A DNA stretch of 59,780 nucleotides from Lysobacteraceae bacterium. GTDB lineage: Bacteria; Pseudomonadota; Gammaproteobacteria; Xanthomonadales; Xanthomonadaceae. Position numbers and translations under genes: made by a program. The notes below the pieces were generated by a model. That model had not been told where the DNA came from, searched no databases, and worked only from the letters and a program-made list of their open reading frames with translations. The DNA is taken from assembly GCA_030681035.1 (NCBI GenBank), contig JAUXUI010000075.1:1-59780 (forward strand), written 5' to 3'. The number at the start of each line of letters is the position of its first letter. Position 1 is the first letter of the stretch. Of the stretch, positions 40,205-49,973 are shown piece by piece.

Positions 40205-40565
40205 GGGTCAGTGGCAGCCCCGAAGTGTACGCAAGTTCACGGTACGGGCAAGGCGCGCGACGCAAGAGTGGAGACCTGCCCTGCGGTCGACACGCGTGCG
40301 GCACGAACGCGGATCACGGTCGCTCACAGGGTGAGCTCCTACAAAAAAGCCGAGCGCTACCCCTGTAGGAGCAACTGTGTTGCCCACCGGTGCGAACCAG
40401 TGCTTCTGTGGGAGCCGGCCTGCCGGCGAACAATGTCGCGAGAAGCTTCGCGCGCAGGCGCGCTCCCACGGAAGCGGTGAACGCCCCTGTAGGAGCCCAC
40501 TCTGTGGGCGACCGTCAACTGATGGCAAGCGGCGAAATCAGAACCAGCGCATGGTTCGATCGTGT
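40205..40565. repeat. REP-like palindrome cluster between metX and parC
   Basis: The gap holds modules at about 40318-40345 ('cgctcacagggtgagctcct'), 40372-40395 ('gtaggagcaactgtgttgcc'), 40405-40475 ('gtgggagccggcctgccggc' and 'cgcgcaggcgcgctcccac') and 40490-40515 ('taggagcccactctgtgggc'). They are of the same family as those at 1-204 and 11425-11646. No gene supported. Confidence 0.85.
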
Positions 40566-42812
40566 TCAATCGGCCTCAACACGATCCACCCGCTGAAAGC
40601 CGCGCGGCAGCAGGTTGCCGCGGCTCGCACGCATGCCCACGTACGCTTGCAGGTCACGCCACGGCAGGATGTGTTTGCGCTGGCCGCAGTACAGGGTCAA
40701 CTCGCCGCCGTCACGCACGCTGGCCACCGCGATCACCGATTCGTCGCCGCTCTTGAGTTTGGCTGGTGGTATCTGGATCAGCTTGTTGCCTTTGCCACGA
40801 TCAAGTTCGGGCAATTCGCGGATCGGGAACGCCAGCAAATGGCCGGCGCTGGTGATCGCCACCACCAAGTCGTGCTCGGCATCGTTCACCACGGTTGGCG
40901 CCAACACCCCTGCGGCGCCGGGGTTGAGCAGGGTCTTGCCGGCCTTGTTGCGGCTACAGAAGTTATCGAAACGGGTGATGAAGCCATAGCCATGATCGCT
41001 TGCCAGCAGGAAGCGGGTGTCGGCTTCGGCCGCGGCGATGCCGACCACGGTGGCGCTATGGGGCAGGGTGAAACGACCGGTCAGCGGCTCGCCATTGCCA
41101 CGTGCCGACGGTAACGTGTGTGCCGCAGTGGAATAGGCGCGACCGGTGGAATCGAGAAAGGCGGCCTGCATGGTGGTACGCGCGCGCACCGCATGCAGCA
41201 GCGCGTCACCATCGCGGTAACTGAGCGCGGCGGCATCGACATCATGGCCCTTGCCGGCACGAATCCAGCCTTTTTGCGACAGCACGATGGTGATTGGTTC
41301 GCTCGGTACCAGGTCGGTGTCGGACAATGCCTGCGCACTCTCGCGCTCCACCAGCACGCAACGGCGCTCGTCACCAAACTTTTTCGCGTCGGCCTGCAAC
41401 TCATCCTTGACCAGTTTCTTGAGTTTGGCCGGTGAAGCGAGAATGGACTGCAGCTTGTCGCGTTCCTTTGCGAGTTCATCTTGCTCACCACGGATACGCA
41501 TTTCTTCCAGCCGGGCCAACTGCTTGAGCTTGGTCTCCAGGATGTATTCGGCCTGCATATCATCCAGTCCGAAGCGCGCCATCAGCACCGGCTTGGGCTC
41601 GTCTTCACTGCGGATGATGCGGATTACTTCATCGAGGTTGAGAAACGCGATTAGCAGACCATCGAGCAGGTGCAGGCGGCGCTCGACCTTGCCCAGACGG
41701 TGGTTCAGGCGGCGGCGCACGGTATCGGTGCGAAATCGCAGCCATTCACTGAGCAGCATCTTGAGGTTCTTGACTTGCGGCCGGCCATCGAGGCCGATCA
41801 CATTCATGTTGACGCGATAGCTCTTTTCCAGATCGGTGGTGGCGAACAAATGCCCCATCAATTGCTCGACATCCACCCGGTTTGAGCGCGGTAGCAGCAC
41901 CAGCCGTACCGGCGTGGTGTGGTCGGACTCATCGCGCAGGTCTTCCAGCCACGGCAGTTTCTTGGCGCGCATCTGCTGCGCGATCTGTTCCAGTACCTTG
42001 CTTGGGCTGACCTGATACGGCAGCGCGGTGATGATGATGTTGGCGTTCTCGCGGGTGTAGGTGGCGCGCGCGCGATAACTGCCATTGCCGGTTTCGTAGA
42101 TCGCCAGCAGGTCCTTGGCCGGGGTGATGATTTCGGCGGCACTCGGAAAATCCGGGCCACGAATGTGCTCACACAGGTCGCGCACGCTGGCTTCGGGGTC
42201 ATCCAGCAAGTGCAGGCAGGCGCTGACCACCTCGCGCAGATTGTGCGGCGGCACATCGGTGGACATGCCCACGGCAATGCCCATGGTGCCGTTGAGCAGC
42301 AAATGCGGCAACCGCGCCGGCAACCAGCACGGTTCTTCCAGCGTGCCGTCGAAGTTGGGCACCCAATCGGCGGTGCCGTGCGCCAGTTCACCCAACAGCG
42401 CCTCGGCGATCGGGGTCAGCTTGGATTCGGTGTAACGCATGGCCGCGAAGCTTTTGGGGTCGTCGGACGAGCCGAAGTTGCCCTGGCCATCGATCAACGG
42501 ATAGCGGTACGAAAACGGCTGCGCCATCAACACCATCGCTTCGTAGCAGGCGCTGTCACCGTGCGGGTGAAACTTGCCGATCACGTCGCCGACGGTTCGC
42601 GCGGATTTTTTCGGCTTGGCACTGGCGTTGAGGCCAAGCTCGCTCATCGCATAGATGATGCGCCGCTGTACCGGCTTGAGGCCGTCGCCGATGAAGGGCA
42701 GGGCGCGGTCGAGCACCACGTACATCGAGTAATCGAGATAGGCGCGTTCGGCGTATTCGCGTAGCGGAATCTGCTCAAAACCGTGAAAAGCGGGGCGTGC
42801 GGAGTCGGTCAT
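40566..42812 (-). CDS. parC: DNA topoisomerase IV subunit A
   Basis: Breakage-reunion subunit that decatenates daughter chromosomes together with ParE. The 748-residue length fits ParC (E. coli 752), and no GyrA box is present. The catalytic Tyr127 is in '[10 protein letters not shown]'. The quinolone-resistance region '[13 protein letters not shown]' keeps Ser87 and Glu91, the susceptible state (E. coli Ser80/Glu84). The C-terminal beta-pinwheel is present but divergent ('[20 protein letters not shown]'). ATG at 42812 gives the family N-terminus; an upstream TTG at 42827 is in frame. Flanked by REP clusters on both sides, so probably monocistronic. Confidence 0.97.
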   Translation of the reverse strand: MTDSARPAFHGFEQIPLREYAERAYLDYSMYVVLDRALPFIGDGLKPVQRRIIYAMSELGLNASAKPKKSARTVGDVIGKFHPHGDSACYEAMVLMAQPFSYRYPLIDGQGNFGSSDDPKSFAAMRYTESKLTPIAEALLGELAHGTADWVPNFDGTLEEPCWLPARLPHLLLNGTMGIAVGMSTDVPPHNLREVVSACLHLLDDPEASVRDLCEHIRGPDFPSAAEIITPAKDLLAIYETGNGSYRARATYTRENANIIITALPYQVSPSKVLEQIAQQMRAKKLPWLEDLRDESDHTTPVRLVLLPRSNRVDVEQLMGHLFATTDLEKSYRVNMNVIGLDGRPQVKNLKMLLSEWLRFRTDTVRRRLNHRLGKVERRLHLLDGLLIAFLNLDEVIRIIRSEDEPKPVLMARFGLDDMQAEYILETKLKQLARLEEMRIRGEQDELAKERDKLQSILASPAKLKKLVKDELQADAKKFGDERRCVLVERESAQALSDTDLVPSEPITIVLSQKGWIRAGKGHDVDAAALSYRDGDALLHAVRARTTMQAAFLDSTGRAYSTAAHTLPSARGNGEPLTGRFTLPHSATVVGIAAAEADTRFLLASDHGYGFITRFDNFCSRNKAGKTLLNPGAAGVLAPTVVNDAEHDLVVAITSAGHLLAFPIRELPELDRGKGNKLIQIPPAKLKSGDESVIAVASVRDGGELTLYCGQRKHILPWRDLQAYVGMRASRGNLLPRGFQRVDRVEAD

Positions 42813-43130
42813 GTGTTGCGCAGTCAATACGTGGGAGACAGGGGCGCAATTCTACCTGTCTCAATACGAATGCGGGTTGCGTTTGTGGGAGCGCGCCTGC
42901 GCGCGAAGCTCCTCGCCAGATCGTTCGCGGGCAAGGCCCGCCGCCCCCACAGGGCGCGCTGAATCGCCCCTGTAGGAGCCCTGTGTGGGCGACCAGCGTG
43001 CGCTCAATGTGCAAGATTGCGGTCGCTCACAGGGTGAGCTCCCACAAAAAACGGTGATCTGCCCCTGTGGAGCCCACCCCGGATCAAGTCCGGGGTAGGC
43101 TCTGCGGATACGCGGATTGGTGTGCCGTCT
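42813..43130. repeat. REP-like palindrome cluster between parC and the M13 peptidase gene
   Basis: Modules at about 42885-42955 ('gtgggagcgcgcctgcgcgc'), 42970-42992 ('gtaggagccctgtgtgggcg'), 43022-43045 ('cgctcacagggtgagctccc') and 43060-43105 ('ccccggatcaagtccggggt'). No gene supported; the parC promoter must lie within or beside the first module. Confidence 0.85.
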
Positions 43131-45233
43131 TTACCAGATCACCACGCGGCTGTCGCCGTCGCGCACCATCGGATCGCTGGCCTTGCATTCGAACGCCTCG
43201 GCGAACGCCGGCATGTTCGAGGGCGTACCGTTGGCGCGGAAGTTGGCCGGCGCATGCGGGTCGGTGGTCAGCCGTACCTTCAGCTCTTCGGGCTTGAAGT
43301 TGCGCCGCCACACCACCGCCCAGTTCAGGAAGAAGCGTTGGGTCTGGTTGTAGCCGTCGATCTCGCGATTGGCTTCGGGATTGTCGGCGAGCGCCTTTTG
43401 CAGGGCGTCGTAGGCAACCGACAGGCCACCGAGGTCGGCGATGTTTTCGCCCAGGGTGAGGCGGCCATTGACGTGAATATCGTCGACCGAGACGTATTGA
43501 TTGAACTGGTCTACCAGCTTGCCGGTGCGCTCACCAAAGCCCTTGCTGTCGGCGTCGGTCCACCAGTTGCTGAAGTTGCCCTTGGCATCGAACCGGCTGC
43601 CCTGGTCGTCATAGCCGTGGGTCATTTCGTGGCCGATCACCGCGCCGATACCGCCGTAATTCAGGGCTTCATCGGCATTGGGATCAAAGAACGGCGGCTG
43701 CAGGATCGCGGCCGGGAACACGATTTCGTTGGCCAGCGGGTTGTAATACGCATTCACCGTTTGCGGGCTCATGCCCCATTCGGTTTTGTCCACCGGCTTG
43801 CCGATCTTGCCCAGCTCGAACTGGTAGTTGAAACGGCTGGCGGCGAGCAGGTTGGCAACGTAACTGCTGCGATCAGTGTTCAGGCCCGACCAGTCACGCC
43901 ACTTGTCCGGATAGCCGATCTTGGGCGTGAAGCTGGCCCATTTTTCGATTGCCTTGGTTTTGGTTTCGTCGCTCATCCAAGCCAGATTCTGGATGCGCGC
44001 CTTGAGCGCTTCGCTCAGATTGTGTACCAGATGCTGAGCCTGCGCCTTGGCTTCCGGCGAGAAGGTGACATCGACGTAGGCCTGACCAAGGGCTTCGCCC
44101 ATTTGCCCGTTGATGGTGTTGAGCACCCGCTTCCAGCGCGGCTGCATCTCCTGCTGACCGCGCAGGGTTTTGTTGTAGAAATTGAAGCGCTCCTGGGCAA
44201 AGGCGTCAGCCAGGAATGGCGCTGCCGAATCAACGGTATGGAAGCGCAGATAGCTCTTCCAGGTATCGGTCGCGGTGTCGCTCATCATCGCGCTGACTTC
44301 AGCGTGGAACTCGGGCTGCGCCAGCGAGAACAGCTCCGGTTGTGCGACGCCCTGTGATTCAAAAAAACGCGACCACGGGAAGTTGGGGGTCAGCTTGTCG
44401 GCATCGGCCACGCTGACCGGGTTGTAGAACTTGGACACATCGCGCGACATTTCTTCGCTCGACAACGACACCTTGGCCAGGCGGGTTTCGAACGCCATGA
44501 TGTTGGCGGCTTGTTGCTGCGCTGCTTCCGGGCCGGCACCGGCGAGGGTCAGCAGCTTGGCGATGTACAGCACATAACCCTCACGCGCCTTCACGTAGTC
44601 GGCGCGGTCTTCCAGATAATAGCCACGGTCAGGCAGGCCGAGGCCGCCCTGGGTGGCATAGGCCATGTTCATGTCGGAGTTCTTGAAATCGGCCTGCGGG
44701 CCGAAGCCGAACAACATGCCATTGCCATCGGCATAGCTCTTGCGCAGGTAATCGGCGAGGCTGGCGCTGTCGGTGATGGCCTCGACCTCGGCCAGCAGCG
44801 GCTGGATCGGGGTGATGCCAGCGGCGTTGATTGCCGCTTCGTCCATGCCGGTGGCCCACAGGTCACCAATCTTGGCTTCGATCGAACCGGCTTCGGGCAT
44901 ATTGGCGGCAGCGTGTTCAACAATGGCGCGCTGCACTTCCAGCGAGCGCTCGGCCAACAACTCAAAGCTGCCCCACGAGGTGCGGTCGGACGGCACCGGG
45001 TTGGCTGCCAGCCAGGTGTTGTTGGCGAAGCCGTTGAGATCGGTGCAGGCCGGGGTATTCGGGTCGAGGTCGGCGACCCGGAACTGGCTAAGCGGCGTTT
45101 TCAGATCGAGCACCAACGGTTGCTTGGCCGGTGCCTCAGGGGTTGCGGCCGGTTCCGGCGCCTTGGAGCAGGCGGCCAGTGCCAACATGACGGAAACGGC
45201 GAGGATCGAACGAATCGGCGAGCGGTTATTCAC
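43131..45233 (-). CDS. pepO: M13-family zinc metallopeptidase, lipoprotein (PepO/neprilysin-like)
   Basis: A 700-residue envelope peptidase. GTG at 45233 (GGGAG 6 bases upstream) starts a lipoprotein signal with lipobox 'LALAAC', so the enzyme is probably anchored in the outer membrane facing the periplasm or outside. The M13 N-terminal domain starts 'DLNGFANNTWLAANPVPSDR'. The zinc site HEMTH is at residues 535-539, preceded by the family motif 'NAYYNPLANEIVFPAAILQP' and followed by 'GENIADLGGLSVAYDAL', which supplies the third ligand Glu. The C-terminal 'NWAVVWRRNFK' and last residue Trp ('DSRVVIW') are typical. By family it cuts small to medium peptides. Confidence 0.95.
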   Translation of the reverse strand: MNNRSPIRSILAVSVMLALAACSKAPEPAATPEAPAKQPLVLDLKTPLSQFRVADLDPNTPACTDLNGFANNTWLAANPVPSDRTSWGSFELLAERSLEVQRAIVEHAAANMPEAGSIEAKIGDLWATGMDEAAINAAGITPIQPLLAEVEAITDSASLADYLRKSYADGNGMLFGFGPQADFKNSDMNMAYATQGGLGLPDRGYYLEDRADYVKAREGYVLYIAKLLTLAGAGPEAAQQQAANIMAFETRLAKVSLSSEEMSRDVSKFYNPVSVADADKLTPNFPWSRFFESQGVAQPELFSLAQPEFHAEVSAMMSDTATDTWKSYLRFHTVDSAAPFLADAFAQERFNFYNKTLRGQQEMQPRWKRVLNTINGQMGEALGQAYVDVTFSPEAKAQAQHLVHNLSEALKARIQNLAWMSDETKTKAIEKWASFTPKIGYPDKWRDWSGLNTDRSSYVANLLAASRFNYQFELGKIGKPVDKTEWGMSPQTVNAYYNPLANEIVFPAAILQPPFFDPNADEALNYGGIGAVIGHEMTHGYDDQGSRFDAKGNFSNWWTDADSKGFGERTGKLVDQFNQYVSVDDIHVNGRLTLGENIADLGGLSVAYDALQKALADNPEANREIDGYNQTQRFFLNWAVVWRRNFKPEELKVRLTTDPHAPANFRANGTPSNMPAFAEAFECKASDPMVRDGDSRVVIW

Positions 45234-45620
45234 GAAGGACTCCCTGGATGGCGTTATGCCGGCCACATTCGGCCGCGCGGTGATAACCCGCAATTCTGCG
45301 CGGAGTTGAAGCATTTGTCATGTGTGGGAGGTCATGGCGTGTTCGTGCAGTCGGTGTCCGTGTCGCCCACAGGGTGGGCTCCCACAGATGCGCATAACCG
45401 TCTTCACCCTGCGGGCAGATTTTTTTTTAGCCCATCCTGTGGGTGATGCTTTCTTGTGGGAGCCCACCCTGTGGACGACTCGACTACCCGTGAACCATCC
45501 ATCACCCTCACTCTGCCCAAGTGCTTCCGGCTGAGCTACCATGAAGAGCCGTTGCCGCTGTGTACGAATGTTTTTTCTTTTCGCGCTTGGCGAATCTCCT
45601 CAGCCTGAGACATACAGACC
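45234..45620. other. Intergenic region with REP modules before the S8 protease gene
   Basis: REP-like modules at about 45361-45388 ('cgcccacagggtgggctccc'), 45430-45445 and 45455-45480 ('gtgggagcccaccctgtgga'). Between 45490 and 45620 is unique sequence that should hold the protease promoter; a T-rich stretch 'gttttttctttt' lies at about 45568-45580, without a clear -10. The ribosome binding site of the protease is weak. Confidence 0.7.
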
Positions 45621-48600
45621 ATGATCAAGCCCAACCATCTACTGACATTGGCGATTGCTGCTGGCCTGGCGTTGTCGCCGTGGCAATCACTGCCGGCGAA
45701 ATCACCGCGCGCTGCCGTAGCGCTGGCCGATGCCGAGGGCCGCAGCACCTGGATCGTGGTGTTCGCGGAGCCGGCGATTGCCAGTTTCCGTGGTGGCAAG
45801 CCGAGCACAGACGCCAGCGCCAGCCTCGCCGCGACCACCCCGGCGGTGACCGGCGCCAGCAAGTTCGACATCAATGCGCCGGCCTCGCGCGCCTACGCCG
45901 CCTATCTTGCCGACATGCGCAGCGAGCGCCTGACCCGCGCCGAGGTCGAGTTCGGCCGGCCGCTGACCCCGGGTTTTGTCTATGACGCGGTGCTCAATGG
46001 TGTATCGCTGGAATTGACGCCCGATGAAGCCGCGCGCATGGCAAAAATGCCAGGCGTGAGCAAGGTGTTGCCAAACTGGGTGTCCAAGCCGCTCACTGAT
46101 GCCGGCCCGCGCTGGATCAAGGCCGATCAGGTTTGGAGTGGCGCGGCGGGCGTGCAGTCGCGTGGTGAGGGTGTGATCGTGGGTGTCATCGATACCGGCG
46201 TCAATGCCGGGCATCCGATGTTCGCTGCCACCAGTGACGGGGTGCCGATCAGCAACCCGCGTGGTAGCGGAAACTTTCTCGGCACCCTTTGTGCCGGTGG
46301 GTCGCCGTGCAACAACAAGCTGATCGGTGTCTATGATTTCACTACCGGCAGTGGCGACAACGAGCTCAATAACGGCCTTGATGTGGATGGCCATGGCAGC
46401 CATACCGCCTCGACCGCAGTCGGCAACCCGATGGAGGGCACTATCGACGGCCCGAGCGGCCCAGTGTCGGTTACCTTTACCGGTGTGGCGCCGCGCGCCA
46501 ATGTGATCACCTACAAAGCGTGCGAGATGGAGTCCGATTGCCGAGGTAACTGGACACTCGCGGCGATCAATCGCGCGGTGATTGATAGCGTGGACGTGAT
46601 TAATTATTCGATCGGTGGTGGTGCCGACGACCCTTGGGGTAATGGCGATGCCATCGCTTTTCGGGGTGCCTACGACGCAGGCATTGTCGTTATCGTTTCT
46701 GCGGGCAATGATGGCCCCAATCCGGGAACCGTCGGATCGCCAGCAAATGCTCCGTGGGTGCTGACGGCCGCTGCGGCCACGCACACGCGCGCCATCATCA
46801 ACGATTTGGAGCTGTCTGGTGGTGTTGGCCCGCTGCCGGGCGGCGGCGTGCTGCGTGGTGCAGGTAACACCGGCACAGCAAGCAGTACCGGAATTTTCGA
46901 CCTGCTGCGGCCGAGCGACTTTCCCTTGTGCGGGCAGGGCAGCAATGCCGAGGGTGCAGTGCCTAGCGGTGCCAGCAAGCCGCTATCGTGGACATCGACG
47001 CGTTTTACGGCGACCCAGATGGTGCTGTGTGAGCGTGGTTTTTACGCGCGTGTGGCCAAAAGCAACAATGTTCTCCTTGCCGGCGGTGGCGCGATGGTGC
47101 TGCTCAACCAGCCGGAAAACGGGGCTAGCGTCAATTCCGATCCTCATTCGCGGCCCACTGTGCATCTGTCGTCGGTGGATGCCGACGCGCTTCGTGCCTG
47201 GGTCGCGCTTGGTGGCAATCCGAAGGGGCGCTTGACCGGAAGCAAGCTGGCGGACGATCCCTCGCGCGCCGATATTCTGGCCGACTTCTCCAGCCGTGGC
47301 CCGAATCCCGGTGACACGGTGGACATCGAGGCGGTGCTGAAGCCTGGCCTGACCGCGCCGGGTGTGAGTATTCTAGCTGCGGCAGCAACGGGTACTGGCG
47401 TAGCCAACCTCTCGGGCACTTCGATGTCATCCCCGCATATTGCCGGTGCAGCCGCGCTGATCATCGGTGCGCGTGCTGGCCAGTTGTCCAGCAAGGGCCC
47501 TGCCCGCGTCGAGCAGGTCGTGGGCGCACTGATGACCACGGCACGCCCCTCGGCGCGTGATTTTGATGGCATCACTCCGGCCAACCCATTCCAGCAGGGG
47601 GGCGGTGTGGTCGATCTGAGCGCGGCGGTCAAAGCCGGGCTGTATTTCCCGATTGCCGCACCGGCCCCGGATTTCCAGAACTTCGTCAGCGCCAATCCAG
47701 CATTGGGGGGTGATCCGCGCAAGCTCAACCTGCCGGCGCTGGTCGAGCCAAACTGCTTTGAAACATGTCAACTCAAACGCCGTGTGGTCGCTTACGGTGC
47801 TGGCGGGGCATGGCGGGTTGAGGTGGATACGCCGAGCGGTTTGCAGGTTGACGTCTCGCCAGCAGCCTTCACCCTGAATGCCGGGGCTGGCCAGACGTTG
47901 ACGGTTAGTATCACTGTGACGGACGCATCGATAGCTGGCGACTGGGTGCATGGGGCGGTGCGCTTGGTGCGCGATACTGCCGACAGTGTCGCAGATGCGC
48001 GGCTGCCGTTATCGGTGAAGGCGAGCATCGGCAATGTGCCGGCGGCTGTGACAGTGCAGGCTGCCGATGATGCGGGTTTTGTCGATATTCCTGCCGACGG
48101 TCTGTTGGCAATGCCAAATGCGGGCTTTCTCGGCACGGCTTTGGCGCCAGCGACGACCACCAACGTGGTGATGGCTGAAGATCCCACCAACGACAACCCA
48201 TACGACGATCTCAACGCGGGTGTGATCTGGCGATTGGTCCAGGTTCCGCCTGGTCCGAATGGTGCCCCGCGCACCTATCGCCTGTTGGTCGATCTGAACA
48301 GCTCGACTGCGAATGACATGGATTTGTTCATTGGGCAGGATGGCAATGCCAATGGCGGCCCTGGCTCTGACGAGGAACTGTGTGCTTCGACATCAGCCGT
48401 TTCAGCAGAAACCTGTGACGTCCTTATTGAACATCCGGGCGGCTCGCAGAATCTGGTCTACTGGTGGCTGGCGCAAAGTTTTACTGCGAGTGTTGATGAT
48501 CTGGGCAACAAGCAGATCGACACAGCTCGTGTCGATGCCTTTTTGTTGCCGCTTGATCCGGTCGCTGGTGGATTGGTGGTGACCGGCCCCGGTCAGCTCG

Positions 48601-49889
48601 ACCGGCTCGCGCCGTTCACCATGCGTGCGGCATGGAATGATCCAACCTTCAAGGTCGGGCAAAAGCGGTTGGCCTACGCCTATATTGCGCCAGGCGGGGT
48701 CGCCATTGGGGCGGTGCCAGTGATTCTTGATCGCGGGGCATCGCCGTCGGCTGCACGCGCGCTTGCCAATGGTGTCGATATGCCCATTGCAGTTGGCCCC
48801 GGCGAAAGTATGGAACGGATATTCTTCGATGTACCGCTCAATGCGCGCGAGGTCCGTTTCACCAGCGTTGGTGGTAACGGCTTCGTTGATATTTATGCGG
48901 CGCCGGCACCCACTCCAACAGACAACCGCACCACCATCAACCCGGCACCGCCGCGTAGCTCGGCGCCGTTCAGTGCCTTGGGTGGTGCGACCAGCAAGAC
49001 GATCACCATCAGTGGTTCGGCATTGACGCCTGGGCGCTGGTATCTCACGCCAGTTGGACGTCAGGCAAACAATCTCGGCCCGCAATCGGTAACCCTCAAA
49101 GCCGCGATCACCCTGGCCGACCCACGCCCGACGCTGCGCGCGGGACATTATTTTGATAGCCGCCGTATCGGTTCCAGCTCTGGCCTGTTTCTCGATTTCG
49201 CCGGCAATCAGTGGTTCGCAGTGTGGTACGCCTACATGGAGGATGGCACCCCGACCTGGTACTTTGGCCAGGGCGCTGCGCCGAGCCCGACCGATGCTAC
49301 CCAGACCTTTCGTGGCAACCTGCTGCGCGTGGTGTGGAATGGCAACACATCGAGCAACGTCAAGGTCGGCGAGATGCTGGTGACGCCAACCGGCCCGGAA
49401 GCGTTCGATTTCAGCTTCATCGTCGATGGCAAGACCGGCTCGGAGCCGATGACGCGGCTGGGCGCCGGTGGCTGTCTCAACATTGGCGGCACCGACCTCG
49501 ATGTCAGCGGCCACTGGTTCAATGACATCAAACCGGGCTTTGGCTACTCGGCGCAGATCGACGCCGGCTCGAATCAGGAGATCTTTGCCGCCTATTTGTA
49601 TGACGCGCAGGGCTTCCCGCGCTGGCTGTTCGGTTTGAATAAACCGTTCAATGCCGCTCAGCCGATCGCGCTCAAGCAATTCGATCAGGGCGCTTGCCCG
49701 ACCTGTGCATTCAAGGCGACCACAGCGTTCGACGATTTGCCGATAATCGGTACGCTTGGTCGGGTCTATTCATCGAACAACATCAGCCGGATCGGCGTCA
49801 GTGCGAACCTTGGCGCGCCGTTGGCCGGGACCTGGAGCGAGGTGAGCGCGCCGGTGATGTCACTGTCCGCGCGCAAGCTGTGCCAGTAA
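45621..49889 (+). CDS. Secreted S8 (subtilisin-like) serine protease with C-terminal modules
   Basis: 1422 residues. A Sec signal ('MIKPNHLLTLAIAAGLALSP') and an inhibitor I9-type propeptide (to about 150) precede the catalytic domain: Asp191 ('GVIDTGVNAGHP'), His258 ('DGHGSHTAST'), oxyanion Asn363 ('VSAGNDGPN') and Ser601 ('SGTSMSSPHIAGAAAL'). The 340-residue distance between His and Ser accommodates a PA-domain insert, as in large subtilases. After about 700 come Fn3/pre-peptidase-like beta domains, then from about 1175 two Trp/Gly-rich modules ('FAVWYAYMEDGTPTWYFGQG' and 'IFAAYLYDAQGFPRWLFGLN') that I associate with secreted proteins of xanthomonads. Extracellular scavenging of protein is the likely role. 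Ends 26 bases before a GC hairpin. Confidence 0.93.
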   Translation: MIKPNHLLTLAIAAGLALSPWQSLPAKSPRAAVALADAEGRSTWIVVFAEPAIASFRGGKPSTDASASLAATTPAVTGASKFDINAPASRAYAAYLADMRSERLTRAEVEFGRPLTPGFVYDAVLNGVSLELTPDEAARMAKMPGVSKVLPNWVSKPLTDAGPRWIKADQVWSGAAGVQSRGEGVIVGVIDTGVNAGHPMFAATSDGVPISNPRGSGNFLGTLCAGGSPCNNKLIGVYDFTTGSGDNELNNGLDVDGHGSHTASTAVGNPMEGTIDGPSGPVSVTFTGVAPRANVITYKACEMESDCRGNWTLAAINRAVIDSVDVINYSIGGGADDPWGNGDAIAFRGAYDAGIVVIVSAGNDGPNPGTVGSPANAPWVLTAAAATHTRAIINDLELSGGVGPLPGGGVLRGAGNTGTASSTGIFDLLRPSDFPLCGQGSNAEGAVPSGASKPLSWTSTRFTATQMVLCERGFYARVAKSNNVLLAGGGAMVLLNQPENGASVNSDPHSRPTVHLSSVDADALRAWVALGGNPKGRLTGSKLADDPSRADILADFSSRGPNPGDTVDIEAVLKPGLTAPGVSILAAAATGTGVANLSGTSMSSPHIAGAAALIIGARAGQLSSKGPARVEQVVGALMTTARPSARDFDGITPANPFQQGGGVVDLSAAVKAGLYFPIAAPAPDFQNFVSANPALGGDPRKLNLPALVEPNCFETCQLKRRVVAYGAGGAWRVEVDTPSGLQVDVSPAAFTLNAGAGQTLTVSITVTDASIAGDWVHGAVRLVRDTADSVADARLPLSVKASIGNVPAAVTVQAADDAGFVDIPADGLLAMPNAGFLGTALAPATTTNVVMAEDPTNDNPYDDLNAGVIWRLVQVPPGPNGAPRTYRLLVDLNSSTANDMDLFIGQDGNANGGPGSDEELCASTSAVSAETCDVLIEHPGGSQNLVYWWLAQSFTASVDDLGNKQIDTARVDAFLLPLDPVAGGLVVTGPGQLDRLAPFTMRAAWNDPTFKVGQKRLAYAYIAPGGVAIGAVPVILDRGASPSAARALANGVDMPIAVGPGESMERIFFDVPLNAREVRFTSVGGNGFVDIYAAPAPTPTDNRTTINPAPPRSSAPFSALGGATSKTITISGSALTPGRWYLTPVGRQANNLGPQSVTLKAAITLADPRPTLRAGHYFDSRRIGSSSGLFLDFAGNQWFAVWYAYMEDGTPTWYFGQGAAPSPTDATQTFRGNLLRVVWNGNTSSNVKVGEMLVTPTGPEAFDFSFIVDGKTGSEPMTRLGAGGCLNIGGTDLDVSGHWFNDIKPGFGYSAQIDAGSNQEIFAAYLYDAQGFPRWLFGLNKPFNAAQPIALKQFDQGACPTCAFKATTAFDDLPIIGTLGRVYSSNNISRIGVSANLGAPLAGTWSEVSAPVMSLSARKLCQ

Positions 49890-49903
49890 TGCCGTTGTCT
49901 GGG

Positions 49904-49925
49904 TGGCGCCGTCCCCTTGCGGGGA
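49904..49925. terminator. GC-rich hairpin after the S8 protease gene
   Basis: 'cgtccccttgcggggacg' forms a 7-bp stem with a 4-base loop 15 bases after the protease stop. No T-run follows, so it is at best a weak intrinsic terminator. Confidence 0.4.
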
Positions 49926-49973
49926 CGCGCGCCGACGTGCCATGGTCATTGCGGCGCTGAAAGGGAACCCAGC

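Noticed and set aside
40205-40565. SAM or other riboswitch upstream of metX
   Set aside because: The sequence is occupied by REP palindromes and shows no known aptamer core.
43122-44357. 411-codon open frame opposite the M13 peptidase
   Set aside because: Antisense to the zinc-peptidase catalytic region, with no motif of its own.
48402-49679. 425-codon open frame opposite the S8 protease 3' part
   Set aside because: The sense strand has continuous domain matches; the antisense product is Arg-rich and unrecognisable.
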